Part shown: positions 22,868 through 34,640 of the stretch, one piece after another
Numbering within the stretch: position 1 is the first letter of the stretch
How the letters are laid out: the number at the start of each line of letters is the position of its first letter
NCBI GenBank assembly: GCA_963277665.1
Contig: OY728121.1
Coordinates: 960,044,097-960,108,096 of the forward strand
Reading direction: 5' to 3'
From: Viscum album
Taxonomy: Eukaryota > Streptophyta > Magnoliopsida > Santalales > Viscaceae
Length of the DNA: 64,000 nt
Position numbers and translations under genes: made by a program
The notes under the pieces: generated by a model
Told to the model about the DNA's origin: nothing
The model's database searches: none
What the model saw: the letters and a program-made list of their open reading frames with translations, nothing else

Positions 22868-22903
22868 TTACCCAATGCATTGGAGCGCTATTAGGGTGTA
22901 CCC
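22868..22903 (-). promoter_or_regulatory. R/U5 palindromic motif, LTR2
   Basis: Intact ACCCAATGCATTGGAGCGCT on the plus strand: the 12-bp palindrome CCAATGCATTGG beside AGCGCT. Confidence 0.55.
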
Positions 22904-24498
22904 TTTATAAACATTTCATTTCATGCATAAGTTTTCCACATGGATCATATAACATGGATTCATTAAACATAATAATTTATTCCAGGAATAAGAGATGTGG
23001 AATACATAAATTTATATCCTCAATAAATAAGTACATTTTCATAAATGTGAATACCCTTGATAGAGAAATGGGTATGGTATTCACTTACATGATGATTTTG
23101 GCATGGGAAATTTTGGTGTAACTTCAACAGCATAACGATGTCAAATAGAAATCATAAAATGGGTTGATGAGATAGAAAATGGTATCTAATAATTTATAAA
23201 TGAAATGGATAGTAATGGAGTCATGTAACTTAATATCCCAACATTTGAAATGGAATTTAGATGCATAATATAAAAGAATTGGTTGAATGTAATTAAGAAG
23301 AGAGAAATTCCATACGGAATTTCGGCATGGTAACAGGTGTACATGGGAGGAATTAATGAGAGATAAATAGGTCTCTAATAATTGAAACATAAGTAGGGAA
23401 GTATGTGGGAGGTTAAAAATCATACGCCAAAATTTTTAATTGAAAATATAAGGGTTTAACAGCATAAAGAAATTTGGACAAAAATAAGAAAGAAATAAAT
23501 CCCTTACATGGAAGTGTGATCCCAAAGGCTTGGGAGGGGATTGAGAGAGGATTATTGGGAGATTAGGGCAAATTGGGAGAATTATAGAGAGATGAGGGTA
23601 GAGTAGGGACATTCTCCCAGGGTTTTGAGTGAAGAGAATTGGGATATTTTGTGGGTTTATATAGGAAAAGAGATAGAATTCTTTATTATTTAGGTTTTGG
23701 ACACTACATGTTAAACTAACCAAAACCACAAACCATCCCATGGTTTTTGCCCTTGGTTTTTTCCAAAAGGTATTGGAAAAAAATATTTTATAAGTCCAAT
23801 GGCCTAACTTATTAAAATATTATTCTTTCTTATGTGGAGGTGAGTCACACTCTCAAGGAAATCATTTTAAAATGTTAAAATGTTTTATAAGTCTTGGAGG
23901 GTCCACTAAGGCTTTGTAAACTAAATAAAAAATATATAAAATCACATTATTTTAAAGGAAAAAACATATATTTTAAAAAAATACCTTTTATATTATTTTA
24001 TTATATCACTATTGGGTCATTATGATGTCATAAAACACATTATATATTTAAATGGTATTTATTTTTTACCCAAAAATTCGATTGTCTCAAAAAATTATGA
24101 AAAAATAACTATTGGATAATTTTGACATCCTGATTCCAAATAAAATATTCATTTTATCTAAATAATTTTCTAAATATGTGAATTTTCAATTTTAAAATAA
24201 AAACAGACATTTATTGAAAATTCATGGGTTTTGACAAAAACAGTTTTCAAACCTTAATAAAATTTACAATTGTATTCATAAAAATTATATGATAATTTAT
24301 ATTTAATAAAAATTAATTTATTAATAATATTTTATTGAAATATTATTTAATTAAAAATTCATTAATTCATCAAAATAGATTTATTAATTGAATATTAACT
24401 AAAAATACTATTTGTGACTTAAAAACCATTTACAATGTAACAATAATGAAATGAATGTATATTCTTTATACAAAAAAATAAAGCACATAATCATAGTG

Positions 24499-24777
24499 TT
24501 AGGGTCTTGTTACATAACACCTTTTAATATCCACATAATACCTAAAGGTAAGGTGTGTGATGGTGACAAACTCTTCGGGCGGCTCGAATAACATCCCTCG
24601 AGTGGTAATCTTTATTAACTTCCACTTCTCCCATAAGTGGTTCTGTTCAAGCTTAAAGTGTTGAAGATAGGCTTGATCTTGGTTGAGTGAGAATCCCAAT
24701 GACACTAACTCCTTTCCAATATCTGACAAATGTGCTTCGTATGAATAAATTCTACTGGATGAAGTCATCACTTCCAT
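24499..24777 (-). CDS. U3 reading frame of LTR2 (about 92 aa, unknown function)
   Basis: Open from ATG at 24777 to a stop after the R-P motif. It reads M-E-V-M-T-S-S-S-R-I, then E-A-H-L, I-G-K-E-L, L-G-F-S-L-N-Q, K-L-E-Q-N-H-L-W-E-K-W-K-L-I, I-T-T-R and E-P-P-E-E-F. It starts four codons before the equivalent ATG of LTR1, and ends earlier than the LTR1 and LTR3 frames because of a stop at the R-P position. Two of the four R-G-Y-region residues are changed. The TATA-like box at 24810-24817 is kept. Confidence 0.55.
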   Translation of the reverse strand: MEVMTSSSRIYSYEAHLSDIGKELVSLGFSLNQDQAYLQHFKLEQNHLWEKWKLIKITTRGMLFEPPEEFVTITHLTFRYYVDIKRCYVTRP

Positions 24778-25029
24778 TGTCTGAGTAAATTGGATTTGTT
24801 AAAGCCCTATATTTATACTAATCATATGGTCACTATTAAACAGCTATATTAGAAATGGTAACAATTCTTAATGGTGTTTTTAAAAAATCCAAAAACACAA
24901 AACTAAGTAAGTGCATATTTTTTATATAACCATTTTACATAATAATACATTTAATTAGATCAATAGGAATTTTCATTAATAAAAGTTTGGGTTGTTACAA
25001 TCTTCCCCCCTTAAGAAATTTGTCCCTAG

Positions 25030-25470
25030 AAATTTCCTTTTTTTCATACTAAAATAGATGAGGGTAACTCTTATTCATCACTTCCTTTGATTCCCACATT
25101 GCCTCTTAAATATTTTGGTTTCTCCACAACACCTTGACGAGGGGCATTGTCTTATTTCATAGAACTTTTTCCCTATAATCTAATATCTTCATCGGCTTCT
25201 CTTAATAGGAGAGTTAATTCTCCAATGGTACCACCTATGGATTGAGTACATGTGATGGGTTAGGTATGTACTTCCTCAAGAGTTATACATGGAATACATC
25301 ATGTACTTGAGTTAGGTTTGGTGGGAGTGCTAGTCGATAGACCACTGCTCCAATGCGATCAAGGATCTCAAAAGGGTCGATGTACCTTGGAATAAGATTT
25401 CCCTTCTTCCCAAATGTTATAACTCTCTTCCATGGTGATATGCGAAGGAATATCATGTCTCTAACATCAA
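25030..25470 (-). pseudogene. pol: Integrase tail and chromodomain of C
   Basis: The minus strand gives V-K-V-L-W-R-N and a Y-P-H-L-F ending near 25060, preceded by traces of the F-H-V-S-L-L-R-K-Y motif near 25280. Broken by stops, including one in the chromodomain. Confidence 0.7.
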
Positions 25471-25480
25471 ACTCTAGGTC

Positions 25481-26340
25481 TCATTGATGATTATAAGCAT
25501 AGCTCTTTTTTTGACTCTGAGTAGCATTAATGTATTGCTTGATGGTCTTAACCATCTCCCCCATTTCTTTGACCATTTCTGGACCTAGGAGTTTTCGCAC
25601 CCCAACTTCATCCCAACATGCCAGTGTTATGTATCTCTTCCCATAAAGGGATTCATAAGGATCCATTTGGATGCTTGAGTGGAAACTGTTATTATAAGAT
25701 AACTCAACGAAAGGAATATTTTGATCCCATCCTCTTTTGAATTCCATTGAGCATGCTCTCAACATTTCCTCAAGTGTTTGGATAGTCCACTCATATTGGC
25801 CATCAGTTTGAGGGTGATAATCCGTACTGAAGTTTAGCTCAGTATTTATAGAATGTTGGAGACTCTTCCAAAACTTAGAGGTGAATCTTGGATCTCTATT
25901 GAATACAATAGATAGTGGAACTCTATATAGCCTTACCACTTCTCTGATGTATATATGTGCCAGTTGATCCAATGAGAAATCCTCTCAAATTGAAATGAAG
26001 TGTGAAGTGTTTATAAGATGATCCACAAAAACCTAGATATCATTATTTCCTTTGGGTGTCTTCAGAAGTCCAGTGACAAAGTCTATGGTGATGTTCTCCT
26101 ATTTCAATATTAGTATGGGTACTGGTTACGTCATCCCCTTAGACTACTACCTCTCAGCCTCAACTTGATGACATACCAGGAACTTTGATGTATACTCAAC
26201 GATCTCTTTCTTTATGTTATCCCACCAATAATGCTCTCGGAGATCTCGATACATCTTTGTGTTTCCTGGGTGAATGAAGAAATTCGAACTATGTGCATCA
26301 TCCAAAAGTTCTTTCTTTAACTCCCGATTTTATGAAACAC
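25481..26340 (-). pseudogene. pol: Integrase of C
   Basis: A 163-codon open stretch (25481-25972) covers the second half of the core: F-N-R-D-P-R-F-T-S-K-F-W (second Asp kept, S-D changed to F-N before it), H-P-Q-T-D-G-Q-Y-E-W-T-I-Q-T-L-E-E (Glu region), and [14 protein letters not shown]. The zinc head near 26180-26310 shows I-H-P-G-N-T-K-M-Y and Y-W-W-D-N. Stops near 25985 and 26100 separate the halves. Confidence 0.82.
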
Positions 26341-26609
26341 ATAGTCTTGTCCCAAATCTCACAATTATTTATTCATTAACATTGAACTATGAGGATTTCC
26401 TTTTTTTGATAGTTTCCACTTTCTTTTAAATTCCCACATCATCCTTTTGAGCATCCTTTAATCATTCCAAAAGAGACAGTTGAGAAATCATTTGTGAAAG
26501 GATTAATGATGGTCCCTTATTTATGATTCTTGTGTCCATCTTCATCAAATCTAAGAAGATTGGATCCTTTTCAATTCTCATCAATTATATAATCATTGGG
26601 TCCTTTCTA

Positions 26610-27800
26610 CTTAGAGCATCTTCCACCTTGTTCTCTTTCCCAGGGTGGTAATGGATTGAGCAGTCATAGTCTTTGATCAGCTCTAACCATCTTCATTGGC
26701 ACATGTTCAACTCTTTCTTTGTGAATATATACTTGAGGCTTTTTTGATCCGTATATATTTCACACTTCTCCCCAAATATTTAATGTCGCCAAATTTTTAA
26801 AGAAAAGATTACTACAGCCAAATCCAGATCCTGTTTTGGATAGTTTTTCTCATGAACATTCAATTACCTTGAATCATAGGTAATGACTTTGTCATTTAGC
26901 ATCAACACATAGCCTAGGCCCTTCTTTTAAGCATCATTTAATACCACAAAAAAGTTCTCCACTTGTGCTTAGTGTGATAATGGGCATAGTGATAAGCCTC
27001 CTTTTCAACTCCTTGAATCTATCTTTGCATTCATCGCTCCAAGAAAACTTGACTCCCTTCTGAGTTAGCTTTGTAAGAGGGTTTGAAAATCATGATAAAT
27101 TTATAAAAAATAGAAAATAATATCTAGATAACCCTAGGAAGCTATGGATATCCATCACCGATGTTGGTCGCGTTCATCCCTCAATTGTAACTGTCTTAGA
27201 GGGATCCACAGATATCTCGTTGCTTGTGATGATATGACCCAAGAATGAGACTTCCTCCAACCAGAACTCACACTTGTTGTACTTTGTATAGAGATTATCC
27301 TTTCTCAAGGTCTCTAGTACAGTGCTTATATACTCCTCATGATCATCATTGGTTTTGGAGTATATTAGAATATCATCAATAAAGACTACAAAAAATTTGT
27401 CAAGGTAATCTTTAAAGACACTATTCATCAAGTCTATGAAGATTTCTGGAGCATTAGTGAGTCCAAAATGCATTAATATGAATTCATAGTGCCTGTACCT
27501 TGTACGAAAAGCAGTCTTGGGGATATCCTCCTTCTTCACCCTTACTTGGTAATATCCCGACCACAAATCCACCTTGGAGAAGTATTGTGTTGCCGTAGCT
27601 GATCGAATAAGTCATCAATTCGGGGTAGAGGATACTTATTCTTTATCGTGATTTTTTTTAGCTCTCGATAATCAATGCAAAGGTGCATTTATCCATCCTT
27701 CTTATTGAAGAAGAGAACTGGTGCACCCCATAGTGAAGCACTTGGGCGTATAAACCCTTTATCCAGATTCTTCTGTAGTTGTTTCTTTAGCTCCTAAATT
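26610..27800 (-). pseudogene. pol: Reverse transcriptase and RNase H of C
   Basis: RT is open for 132 codons (27174-27572): [33 protein letters not shown] and V-S-F-L-G-H-I-I-T. RNase H at about 26640-27130 is interrupted. The end motif A-L-S-R-K is recognisable near 26620. Lost frames upstream of 27600 contain the G-A-P-V-L-F motif near 27715. Confidence 0.85.
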
Positions 27801-28105
27801 TCCACAATAGCCATTATATATGGATTCTTGGATATTGGAAATTCCCCAAGTATAAGATCAATTGAGAATTCAATATCTCTTCTAAGAAGAAGACCAGGAA
27901 ATTCCTCGGGAAACACTTCAGTGAATTCCCTCACAATAGGTATGTCTTCAAGGATGGTTGTTTCCTTAGACTAAATCATCTAAGAAAGATGTGTGTGCTC
28001 ATAGAGCATTAATATCCATTATTGAGATGATGGTGCTAAATAATATTTATCCTCCTCCTTTCACTTGTATAGAATCAGGGGTCAATTCTCCATATGGAGA
28101 GTGAT

Positions 28106-28435
28106 TTACCTCTCACAGAAATTTATGTTGGCTATATATAGAGAAAACCAATCCATGCCAAGAATTGTATCAAATTCCACTAGAGGGAGTATGATGAGGT
28201 TCTCTAGGAATTTCAATCCACAAATTGTGATAGGGGAGGAGTTATATTCATGGGATACAATAATTTCCCCATTTGTCGTTCTCACTGATATCTTTACTTC
28301 CATGATTTGTGGTGGTTTTGGGATTGTTCTACTAAACATTTGGGGTATAAAAGAATAACCAGAATCAAAAAGTATGTTTGCTATTCTTGAATGAATAACT
28401 AGTGTACCTGTCACCACTTTATTGTTGGGGTTCAC
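28106..28435 (-). pseudogene. pol: Protease region of C
   Basis: An open 109-codon frame. It holds A-N-I-L-F-D-S-G-Y-S-F-I, with the active-site D-S-G intact and a presumed one-residue loss after it, S-V-R-T-T-N-G-E-I-I, and the closing motif I-L-G-M-D-W-F. It is the only protease copy in the window with an intact active-site triplet, but is cut from gag and RT by stops. Confidence 0.75.
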
Positions 28436-28599
28436 TTCAATAATAGTGATGGAAAAATCTCGCCCTTTCTGCCTTATAGGTTTTTGGTTTCCTTCAAAAA
28501 CCCTTGGATTAGGGCACTGGTTTGCAAAGTGCCCCAGTTATTTGTAGTTGAAGATATGAACAATGCGTTGAGGGTTTAATGGAGAATTCCTCTCCTCTA

Positions 28600-29551
28600 T
28601 CACAGCAGCAGTTTTTTCTTGTCAGCAGTTAATGGCTAGGTTCCCTTCTCTTCCACACCTAAATAATTTCTTCATCCCCTTCAAACAATTTATGGGGTGC
28701 TTATTTCCACACCTTTGAAAAGTGGGGTGCTGGAATTTCTTAGTACCATTGGATTTATCCATTGGACCACCAAAATTAAAGTCCACCTTATGCTTATTAT
28801 CCCCATGATACGCTTGAGATTTGTCGATCTCCATTTCGATTTTAAGGGTAAATCTAACAATCTACTCATAGCTATCGAAGTCATGGATTTCTAGGGATTT
28901 CCGTAGGATAGGTTTTATCCCACCAAAGAAGCGGTCAGCCTTGCATTCTGGGGTAACGAAAAATCTGGAGGCATATCATGTAATCCTTTTGAAGTTTGCC
29001 TCGTATGCTATGATGGATTTTTCAGCTTTTTTCTTGAGGGTAAGGAAGTCCCTTTCCATATTAAGTCATAGGGTGCGTGGAAAATATTTATCGAAATACA
29101 TTTTTCAAAAATCCTTCCATTCTAATGCCTCGATCTCTTCCTCAGGCTTCATATTTTTGATCAATTTCCACCATTGATCAGCTTTACCCTCCATACAATA
29201 AGCAGTCATAAGGACCTTCTCTTGTTCAAAATATTGAAGGATGGAGAAGATCTTTTCAATGGAGAAGATATTTTCAATGGAGTTGATCCATTGTTCGGCG
29301 ATTTAGGGATCAGATGATCCATTAAAAGTAAGAGGTCTTTGTCTCATGAAGCTCTCAATTGCAGCTTGTTCTTTTTTAGGGGGTTGGACGTTCCTCTTGA
29401 CCCATGTTTCTATTCAAATATTGAGTTAACTGGGAGAGTATCGTGACAAAGTTTTCAATTCCCACTCCCATCAGATTGGGTATCTCATTTGTTAGTCAGC
29501 ACATTGATCTTCACATCAGGTGTTAGCCCGAGTCCTCCTATTACCAACCAT
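28600..29551 (-). pseudogene. gag: gag of C
   Basis: Start codon at 29551 (M-V-G-N-R-R-T-R-A-N). Capsid traces lie at about 28940-29350. Region 28622-28834 reads C-G-N-K-H-P-I-N-C and C-G-R-E-G-N-L-A-I-N-C near its end: a knuckle that keeps its last Cys but has Asn in place of the metal-binding His. A tandem duplication of about 24 bp (GAAGATCTTTTCAATGGA units) near 29245-29280 disrupts the capsid frame. Confidence 0.7.
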
Positions 29552-29764
29552 TGGCTAGAATAAAAGGAAACTTAGGGGCAACACATAAAGGGGAATCCAA
29601 AGACAAAAAGGGATAACTTATAAATTACATTTATTTCCTTAACTTATGAATTAATAGGCTTTAATATATGTTATCCATGATCTACTTACCAACATATATT
29701 CTTAGGGGAATTTTTTAATTCCCTTAATAATAGTTCATACTAAGCTTATGAATTTACCAAAGCA

Positions 29765-29965
29765 TATCCCCCAGGAGTGTTGTAACCAAGAGTGTACTAA
29801 AACCTATTATCGTGTACCAGTTCTTGTTCGATTCTAGGTCAAAGTGGTGTTTTCGGGTTTTACCCCTATATACATCTGTGCCAGAGCCGCCTCTACATGT
29901 TCATATCCAGACAAGGATGTATTTTCTTAATAAACCACTTACTCTATACTCACCAAAATTTTGGG
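29765..29965 (-). other. Conserved leader block of C
   Basis: Same block as in A, B, D and F: CTCCTGGGGGATATGC near 29775 and CTTGTCTGGATATG near 29905 on the minus strand. Confidence 0.55.
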
Positions 29966-30599
29966 ATGTTTTTGTTATACTTAGTCTTATCTCTAAGGCT
30001 TTCTATAGGGTTTTCTAATCCTAATCCCAAAAATAACTAAACCTATCCTTTGATACCAACTATAACAACTCTGCTCTTTATTACACGCTTTAACATGATT
30101 TATTACATAAAATTACACTTAAGACAACTATGAGGATCGATAGGTCTAGTGTCTTGGGAAGTTAGGGACATTACATGACAACTTAAGACATAAAAATACA
30201 ATATCTTTATTAAAAACTTTTTTTACATGACCACAACATTCTCTCGTACTTAGCATTGCATGGGATAACCTAAGGACATACATGTGAAAAGGGTGAGTTA
30301 TAAATCCCGGTAAGGGAGTAAAAAAGGCATAACATGAAGAATAAAATACATGTTAGGAAATAGTCATATCAATTTATCATAATATAAACATGAATATAAA
30401 GTCATGATATATCATGATTATCATAACATGGAAATGTGGCGACAACACTTAACATGATATTAGCATGAGCCAGGGCTCATTGCACATGGATAATGAGTAA
30501 ACCCTCATTGCAGTTGAATTAGCATGAGTAAACCCTCATTTCAATTGAATTATTTTGATTAAACCCTCATTTCACTTGACGTATCATGATACAAATCTT

Positions 30600-30634
30600 T
30601 ACCCAATGCATTGGAGCGCTATCAGGGGCACCCT
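30600..30634 (-). promoter_or_regulatory. R/U5 palindromic motif, LTR3
   Basis: Intact palindrome and AGCGCT, followed on the plus strand by ATCAGGGGCACCC, the equivalent of the GGGTGCGCCC mini-hairpin in D. Confidence 0.55.
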
Positions 30635-32194
30635 TTATAAACATTTCATTTCATTCATAAGTGTGTCGCATGAATCATACAACATGGATTCATTAAACGT
30701 CATAATTTATTCCAAAAATAAGATATGTGGAATACATAAATGTAATTACTCAATAAAAAAATTTATATGCATAAAGTTGAATACCCTTGATAAAGAAATG
30801 GGTATGGTATTCACTTACACGATGATTTTGGAATGGGAAATTTTAATGTAACTTCGGCAGCATAACGACGTCAAATAGAAATCATAAAATGGGTTGATGA
30901 GAGAGAAATGGGTCTCTCATAATTTATAAATGAAATTGACAGTAAGTTGGTCATGTAACATAATATCCCAACATGTTTAATGAAATTTAGATGCATAATA
31001 TAAAATAATTTGTTGAATGTAAATAAGAAGAGAGAAATTATTTACGGAATTTCGGTATGGTAACAGGTATACATGGGAGGAATTAATGAGAGAAAGACGT
31101 CTATAATAATTAAAACATAAATTTGGAAGTTTGAGGAAGGTGATAAATCATACCCCAGCATTTTTAATTGAAAATAAAAGGGTTTAACAACATACAGAAA
31201 TTTGGACAAAAATAAGAAAGGAAGAAATCCCTTACTTGGAAGTGTGATCCCAAAGGCTTGGGAGGGGATTGAGAGAGGCTTCTTGGGAGTTTGGGGCCCC
31301 TTGGGAGGATTATATAGAGATGAGGTTAGATTAGGGACGTGCTAAAAGGGATTTTGAGTGAAGAGAAGTGTGAGATTGGGTAGGTTTATATAGGAAAAGA
31401 GAGGGAATTATTTATTATTTAGGTTTTGGACACTACATATTAAACTAATCAAAACCACAAACTATCCCATGGATTTTTCCCATGGTTTTTTACAAAGGGG
31501 AGTGTGAAATGTTATTTTATAAGGCCAATGTCTGAACTTATTAAAATATTAGGCTTTCTTATGTGGATTTGAGTCATACTCTTAAGGAAATCATTTTAAA
31601 ATGTTAAAATGTTTTATAAGTCTTGGAGGGTCCACTGGGGCTTTGTAAAATAAATCAAACAAATCGAAAATAAAATTATTTTAAAGGTAAAACATATATT
31701 GGTCGAACATCCATTTTATGGTATTTTATTACATCACTATTGGGTCATTATGATGTCATAAAACACATTATATATTTAAAGAGTATTTAATTTTTACCCA
31801 AAAATTCGACTGTCTCAGAAAATTATGAAAAATTAAACATTAGATAATTTTTACATCCTGATTCCAAAAAAAATATTCATTTTATCTAAATAATTTTCTA
31901 AATATGTGCATTTTCACTTTTAAAATAAAAACTGACCTTTATTGAAAATTCATGGGTTTTGACAAAAACAGTTTTCAAACCTTAATAAAAATTACAATTG
32001 TATTCATAAAAATTATTTGATCATTTATATTTAATAAAAATTAATTTAGTAATAATATTTTATTAAAATATTATTTAATTCAAAAATCCATTAATTTATC
32101 AAAATAGATTTCTTAATTGAACATTAACTAAAAATATTATTTGTGCTTTAAAAACCATTAACAATGTAACAATGATTAAATGAATGTATATTAT

Positions 32195-32494
32195 TTATAC
32201 AAAAAAATAAAGCACATAATAAAAGTGTTTAGGTCTTGTTACATAACCTCTTATAACCGTATAAGACCTAAGGGTAAGGTGTGCGATGGTAACAGACTCT
32301 TGGGGCGGCTTGAATAACATCGCTCGAGTAGTAATCTCTATTAACTTCCACTTCTCCCGTAGGCGGTTCTGTTCAAGCTTAACGTTTTAAAGCTCAGCTT
32401 GGGATTAGTTAAGAGTGAATCCCAGTGATGCTACCTCCTTTCTGAACTTCGAAAAATGGGCTTCGTATGGAGAAATTCTTCTAGATGAATCCAT
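32195..32494 (-). pseudogene. U3 reading frame of LTR3, broken by stops
   Basis: The ATG at 32494 and the full 100-codon length down to 32195 are kept. The reading shows M-D-S-S-R-R-I-S-P-Y-E-A-H, K-E-V-A-S-L-G-F, K-L-E-Q-N-R-L-R-E-K-W-K-L-I and V-I-R-G-Y-V. Two in-frame stops interrupt it near the S-Q-A-E-L part. The C-terminal extension after R-P matches that of LTR1, implying the ancestral product was about 100 residues. Confidence 0.5.
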
Positions 32495-32725
32495 CACTTC
32501 TTTTGTCTGAGTAAATTGGATTTGTTAAATCCCTATATTTATACTAATTATGTGTTCACTGTTCAACGGCTATAATAACAACGGTAAAAATTATTAATGT
32601 TATTTTAAAAAAATCAAAAAACACAAAACCAAGGAAGTGCATATGTTTTATATAACCATTTTACATAATAATACATTTAATTAGATCAAGATTAATTTTC
32701 ATTAATAAAATTTTGGGTCATTGTA

Positions 32726-34075
32726 TTTATGGAGGAGTGTTTGGGGATCAAAGTTCATCTAGAACCGTGTCATTTTCTGGAGAATTTATAGAGGTGATTT
32801 GATTAATATATAGCATGATCTCTAGTTGCTTGACTTGGAGGGCTTGATTCCCACTTCTTCGCCTATACCTAGCCATGAGCATACGACTATCAGAGAGCTC
32901 CTGGTTGATGACCTTTTTGGATGGGATATTCCAAGGCTCGATCATTGGTTCAGTGAGTCTAATCGTAAGGCTATCATGGTGGTTCCAGTGCTCCCTGATG
33001 CTAGCCCGAACAAGTTGTGCTAGTCCCTTAACTAATTGAGATGATATACTATTCGTTCGAGCTATAGGGTGTGCGCTATGGGTGGGGAAGGTACTTCTCC
33101 CCCATTGAAGCATCTTTGGAATCTTAATGCTCTACCAAAGGCCAAGATTCTCTATTGTAAAATGTATAGGGGTATCCTCCCCATATACGCTTGCCTAGAT
33201 GATAGGCACCTCTCTGATAGCGATTTGTGCCCGCTCTGTGGGGGTATGACAGAGACTGATTTCCATGCCATTTTCTCTTTCCCTCAGGTCACCAGGCTCT
33301 GGTCCACATGTGCATCACAGGATCTCATTAGGTGGAGGAATCTTGAAGATATGAGTCTCATTATGGGGGAATGGTTTGGATCTTTGCCTCCTCAAACTAT
33401 CACAGGGATGTGTATCCGAGCCTGGATTATTTGGTTTTGTCACAACGCCTTCATTTTTTAGAACATTGTTAAAGATGAAAGGGTATGGATTTCAAGGATT
33501 CACAATTGGGGATCTCAGTGGATTGATGTTGAGGGGGTTGGTCCACCCTCACTTGTTCATTCCCCTCCTGTAAGATGGCTTCTCCCTCCCTTGAGCATTC
33601 TTAAACTTAATACTGATGCGACTACTCTTGGGGATGGTTTTGTTGGCTTATGGGGATTTTTTCAGGATCATACTGGCTCTATTATTGCGGCTCATCATTC
33701 CTAAAATATTGATGGCTGAACTCCTCATGTGGCTGAGGCTACGGCTATTTGTAAGGGTATGCAGTTCATCTCCTCTCTTGGATGGAAGGATGTTGCGATT
33801 GAATCTGATTGTCAAGTTATTATCAACACACTGAAGGAGGATGAAGGCAGCCACCAAGCCTATGGGTCCATCATTGACATCATCAGATTTTTTGTGCTTT
33901 TGTTTTCTTCCTGTTCTTTCTCTTTTGTTAGGAGATAGGGTAATCATGCAGCTCATTTTATGGCTGCCTTTGGGAATCTTTAGGGGTCTAAGTGTTGGCT
34001 TTCATTTTTTCCTCCAGAATTATGTAATCTAGCTTTGGGTGATATCTATGTTCTAGGGTTTTTCTTTCAAAAAAA
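32726..34075 (+). pseudogene. L1-a LINE, right part: zinc-binding and RNase H domains
   Basis: The reading resumes with W-R-S-V-W-G, the motif that follows the left part in plant L1 ORF2. Region 32826-33023 contains W-D-I-P-R-L. The zinc-binding domain at about 33105-33310 has W-N-L-N-A-L-P-K-A-K and C-P-L-C-G-G, with a His kept and the final Cys replaced by Phe. An RNase H domain at about 33590-34000 shows L-N-T-D-A-T, A-E-A-T-A-I and I-E-S-D-C. Stops and one frame change are present. An A-rich tail lies near 34063-34072. Confidence 0.8.
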
Positions 34076-34417
34076 ATGTTTGTATTTATTTTTTTAATAT
34101 ATATTTAAATTTATTAAGATATATTAATATAAATATACTTGAATTCATATTTTATATAATTGTGTGTGCATGACCCTAATTTTAGGTGGCCCATACCATG
34201 GGGACTCTTCCCCACACACCCACGGTTGGGATTAGTGATGGACAACGGTCTCTTTCGGCCCGATCCCTCCGCTTCCATCACTAACCCCCCCCCCCCATTT
34301 TTTCACTTTTTTTATTTCATCACACCTCGAGCTTTTTAAGTCATATCAAACATGATTTTCATCACAACACCAGCAATTATATTAACATATATATATATAT
34401 ATATTAATATAAATATA
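34076..34417. other. Unassigned AT-rich DNA with a poly-C run
   Basis: Contains a 14-base C run near 34287-34300 and an (AT)n tract near 34388-34403, flanking a short GC-richer patch. No gene is seen. Confidence 0.4.
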
Positions 34418-34439
34418 TACTACTGTAGAATCATGTTTT

Positions 34440-34640
34440 TTCAGCACTACCTTTTATCAGTGCTAAAAAAAGTGTTAATAAATGGGGTGTTTTTATCAGT
34501 GATAAAAAATGTAGATAAAAAATGACATTTGTCAGCGCTTTTTTTAGTGTTGATAAAGAATGACCATTTGCAGTGTTTTTTTAGCACTGGTGAATATCCT
34601 ATTTATCGTGGGTTTTTTTATCGTTGAAAAAACATATGCA
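34440..34640. repeat. Left subterminal repeat array of CACTA-like 1
   Basis: Alternating units such as TTTTATCAGTGCTAAAAAAA, GTGTTGATAAAG and CAGCGCTTTTTTTAGTG. Inverted neighbours can pair into hairpins. In CACTA elements such arrays bind transposase. Confidence 0.6.

Larger units (their letters stand above)
22330..24999 (-). repeat. LTR2 of the array, shared by B and C
   Basis: Bordered by the primer site of B on its low side and the polypurine tract of C on its high side (about 25002-25014). It carries the U3 frame at 24499-24777, a TATA box near 23656-23663 and the R/U5 motif at 22868-22903. A stretch near 22740-22860 repeats a TAAACCCTCATT unit three times; LTR3 has four such units at 30480-30580. 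Confidence 0.9.
25000..30060 (-). mobile_element. Interior of element C
   Basis: Polypurine tract at 25002-25014 and primer site at 30052-30060 (GTTGGTATC on the minus strand) bound a 5.06-kb interior with the same domain order as B. It is somewhat better preserved than B across protease, RT and integrase. Nothing non-homologous to B is apparent. Confidence 0.88.
14676..32725 (-). mobile_element. Tandem gypsy array LTR - B - LTR - C - LTR
   Basis: Three related LTRs of about 2.60, 2.67 and 2.67 kb alternate with two interiors of about 5.05 kb, all on the minus strand. Each interior has its own polypurine tract at its low-coordinate end and its own primer site at its high-coordinate end. The middle LTR therefore serves as the 5' LTR of B and the 3' LTR of C. 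Such arrays are expected from unequal recombination between LTRs of two copies. The array interrupts L1-a. Flanking five-base words (ATTTT and TTTAT) are T-rich and match only imperfectly. Confidence 0.88.
30061..32725 (-). repeat. LTR3 of the array (5' LTR of C)
   Basis: Starts at 32725 on the minus strand with a mutated TACAATGACCC and ends at 30061 beside C's primer site. It contains the degraded U3 frame, the U3 TATA-like box (32536-32543), the mid-LTR TATA near 31386 and the R/U5 motif. Confidence 0.9.

Noticed and set aside
34440..34640. Regularly repeated short units considered as a CRISPR-like array
   Set aside because: Units are degenerate, alternate in orientation, have no uniform spacers, and the DNA is clearly plant; they fit CACTA subterminal repeats.
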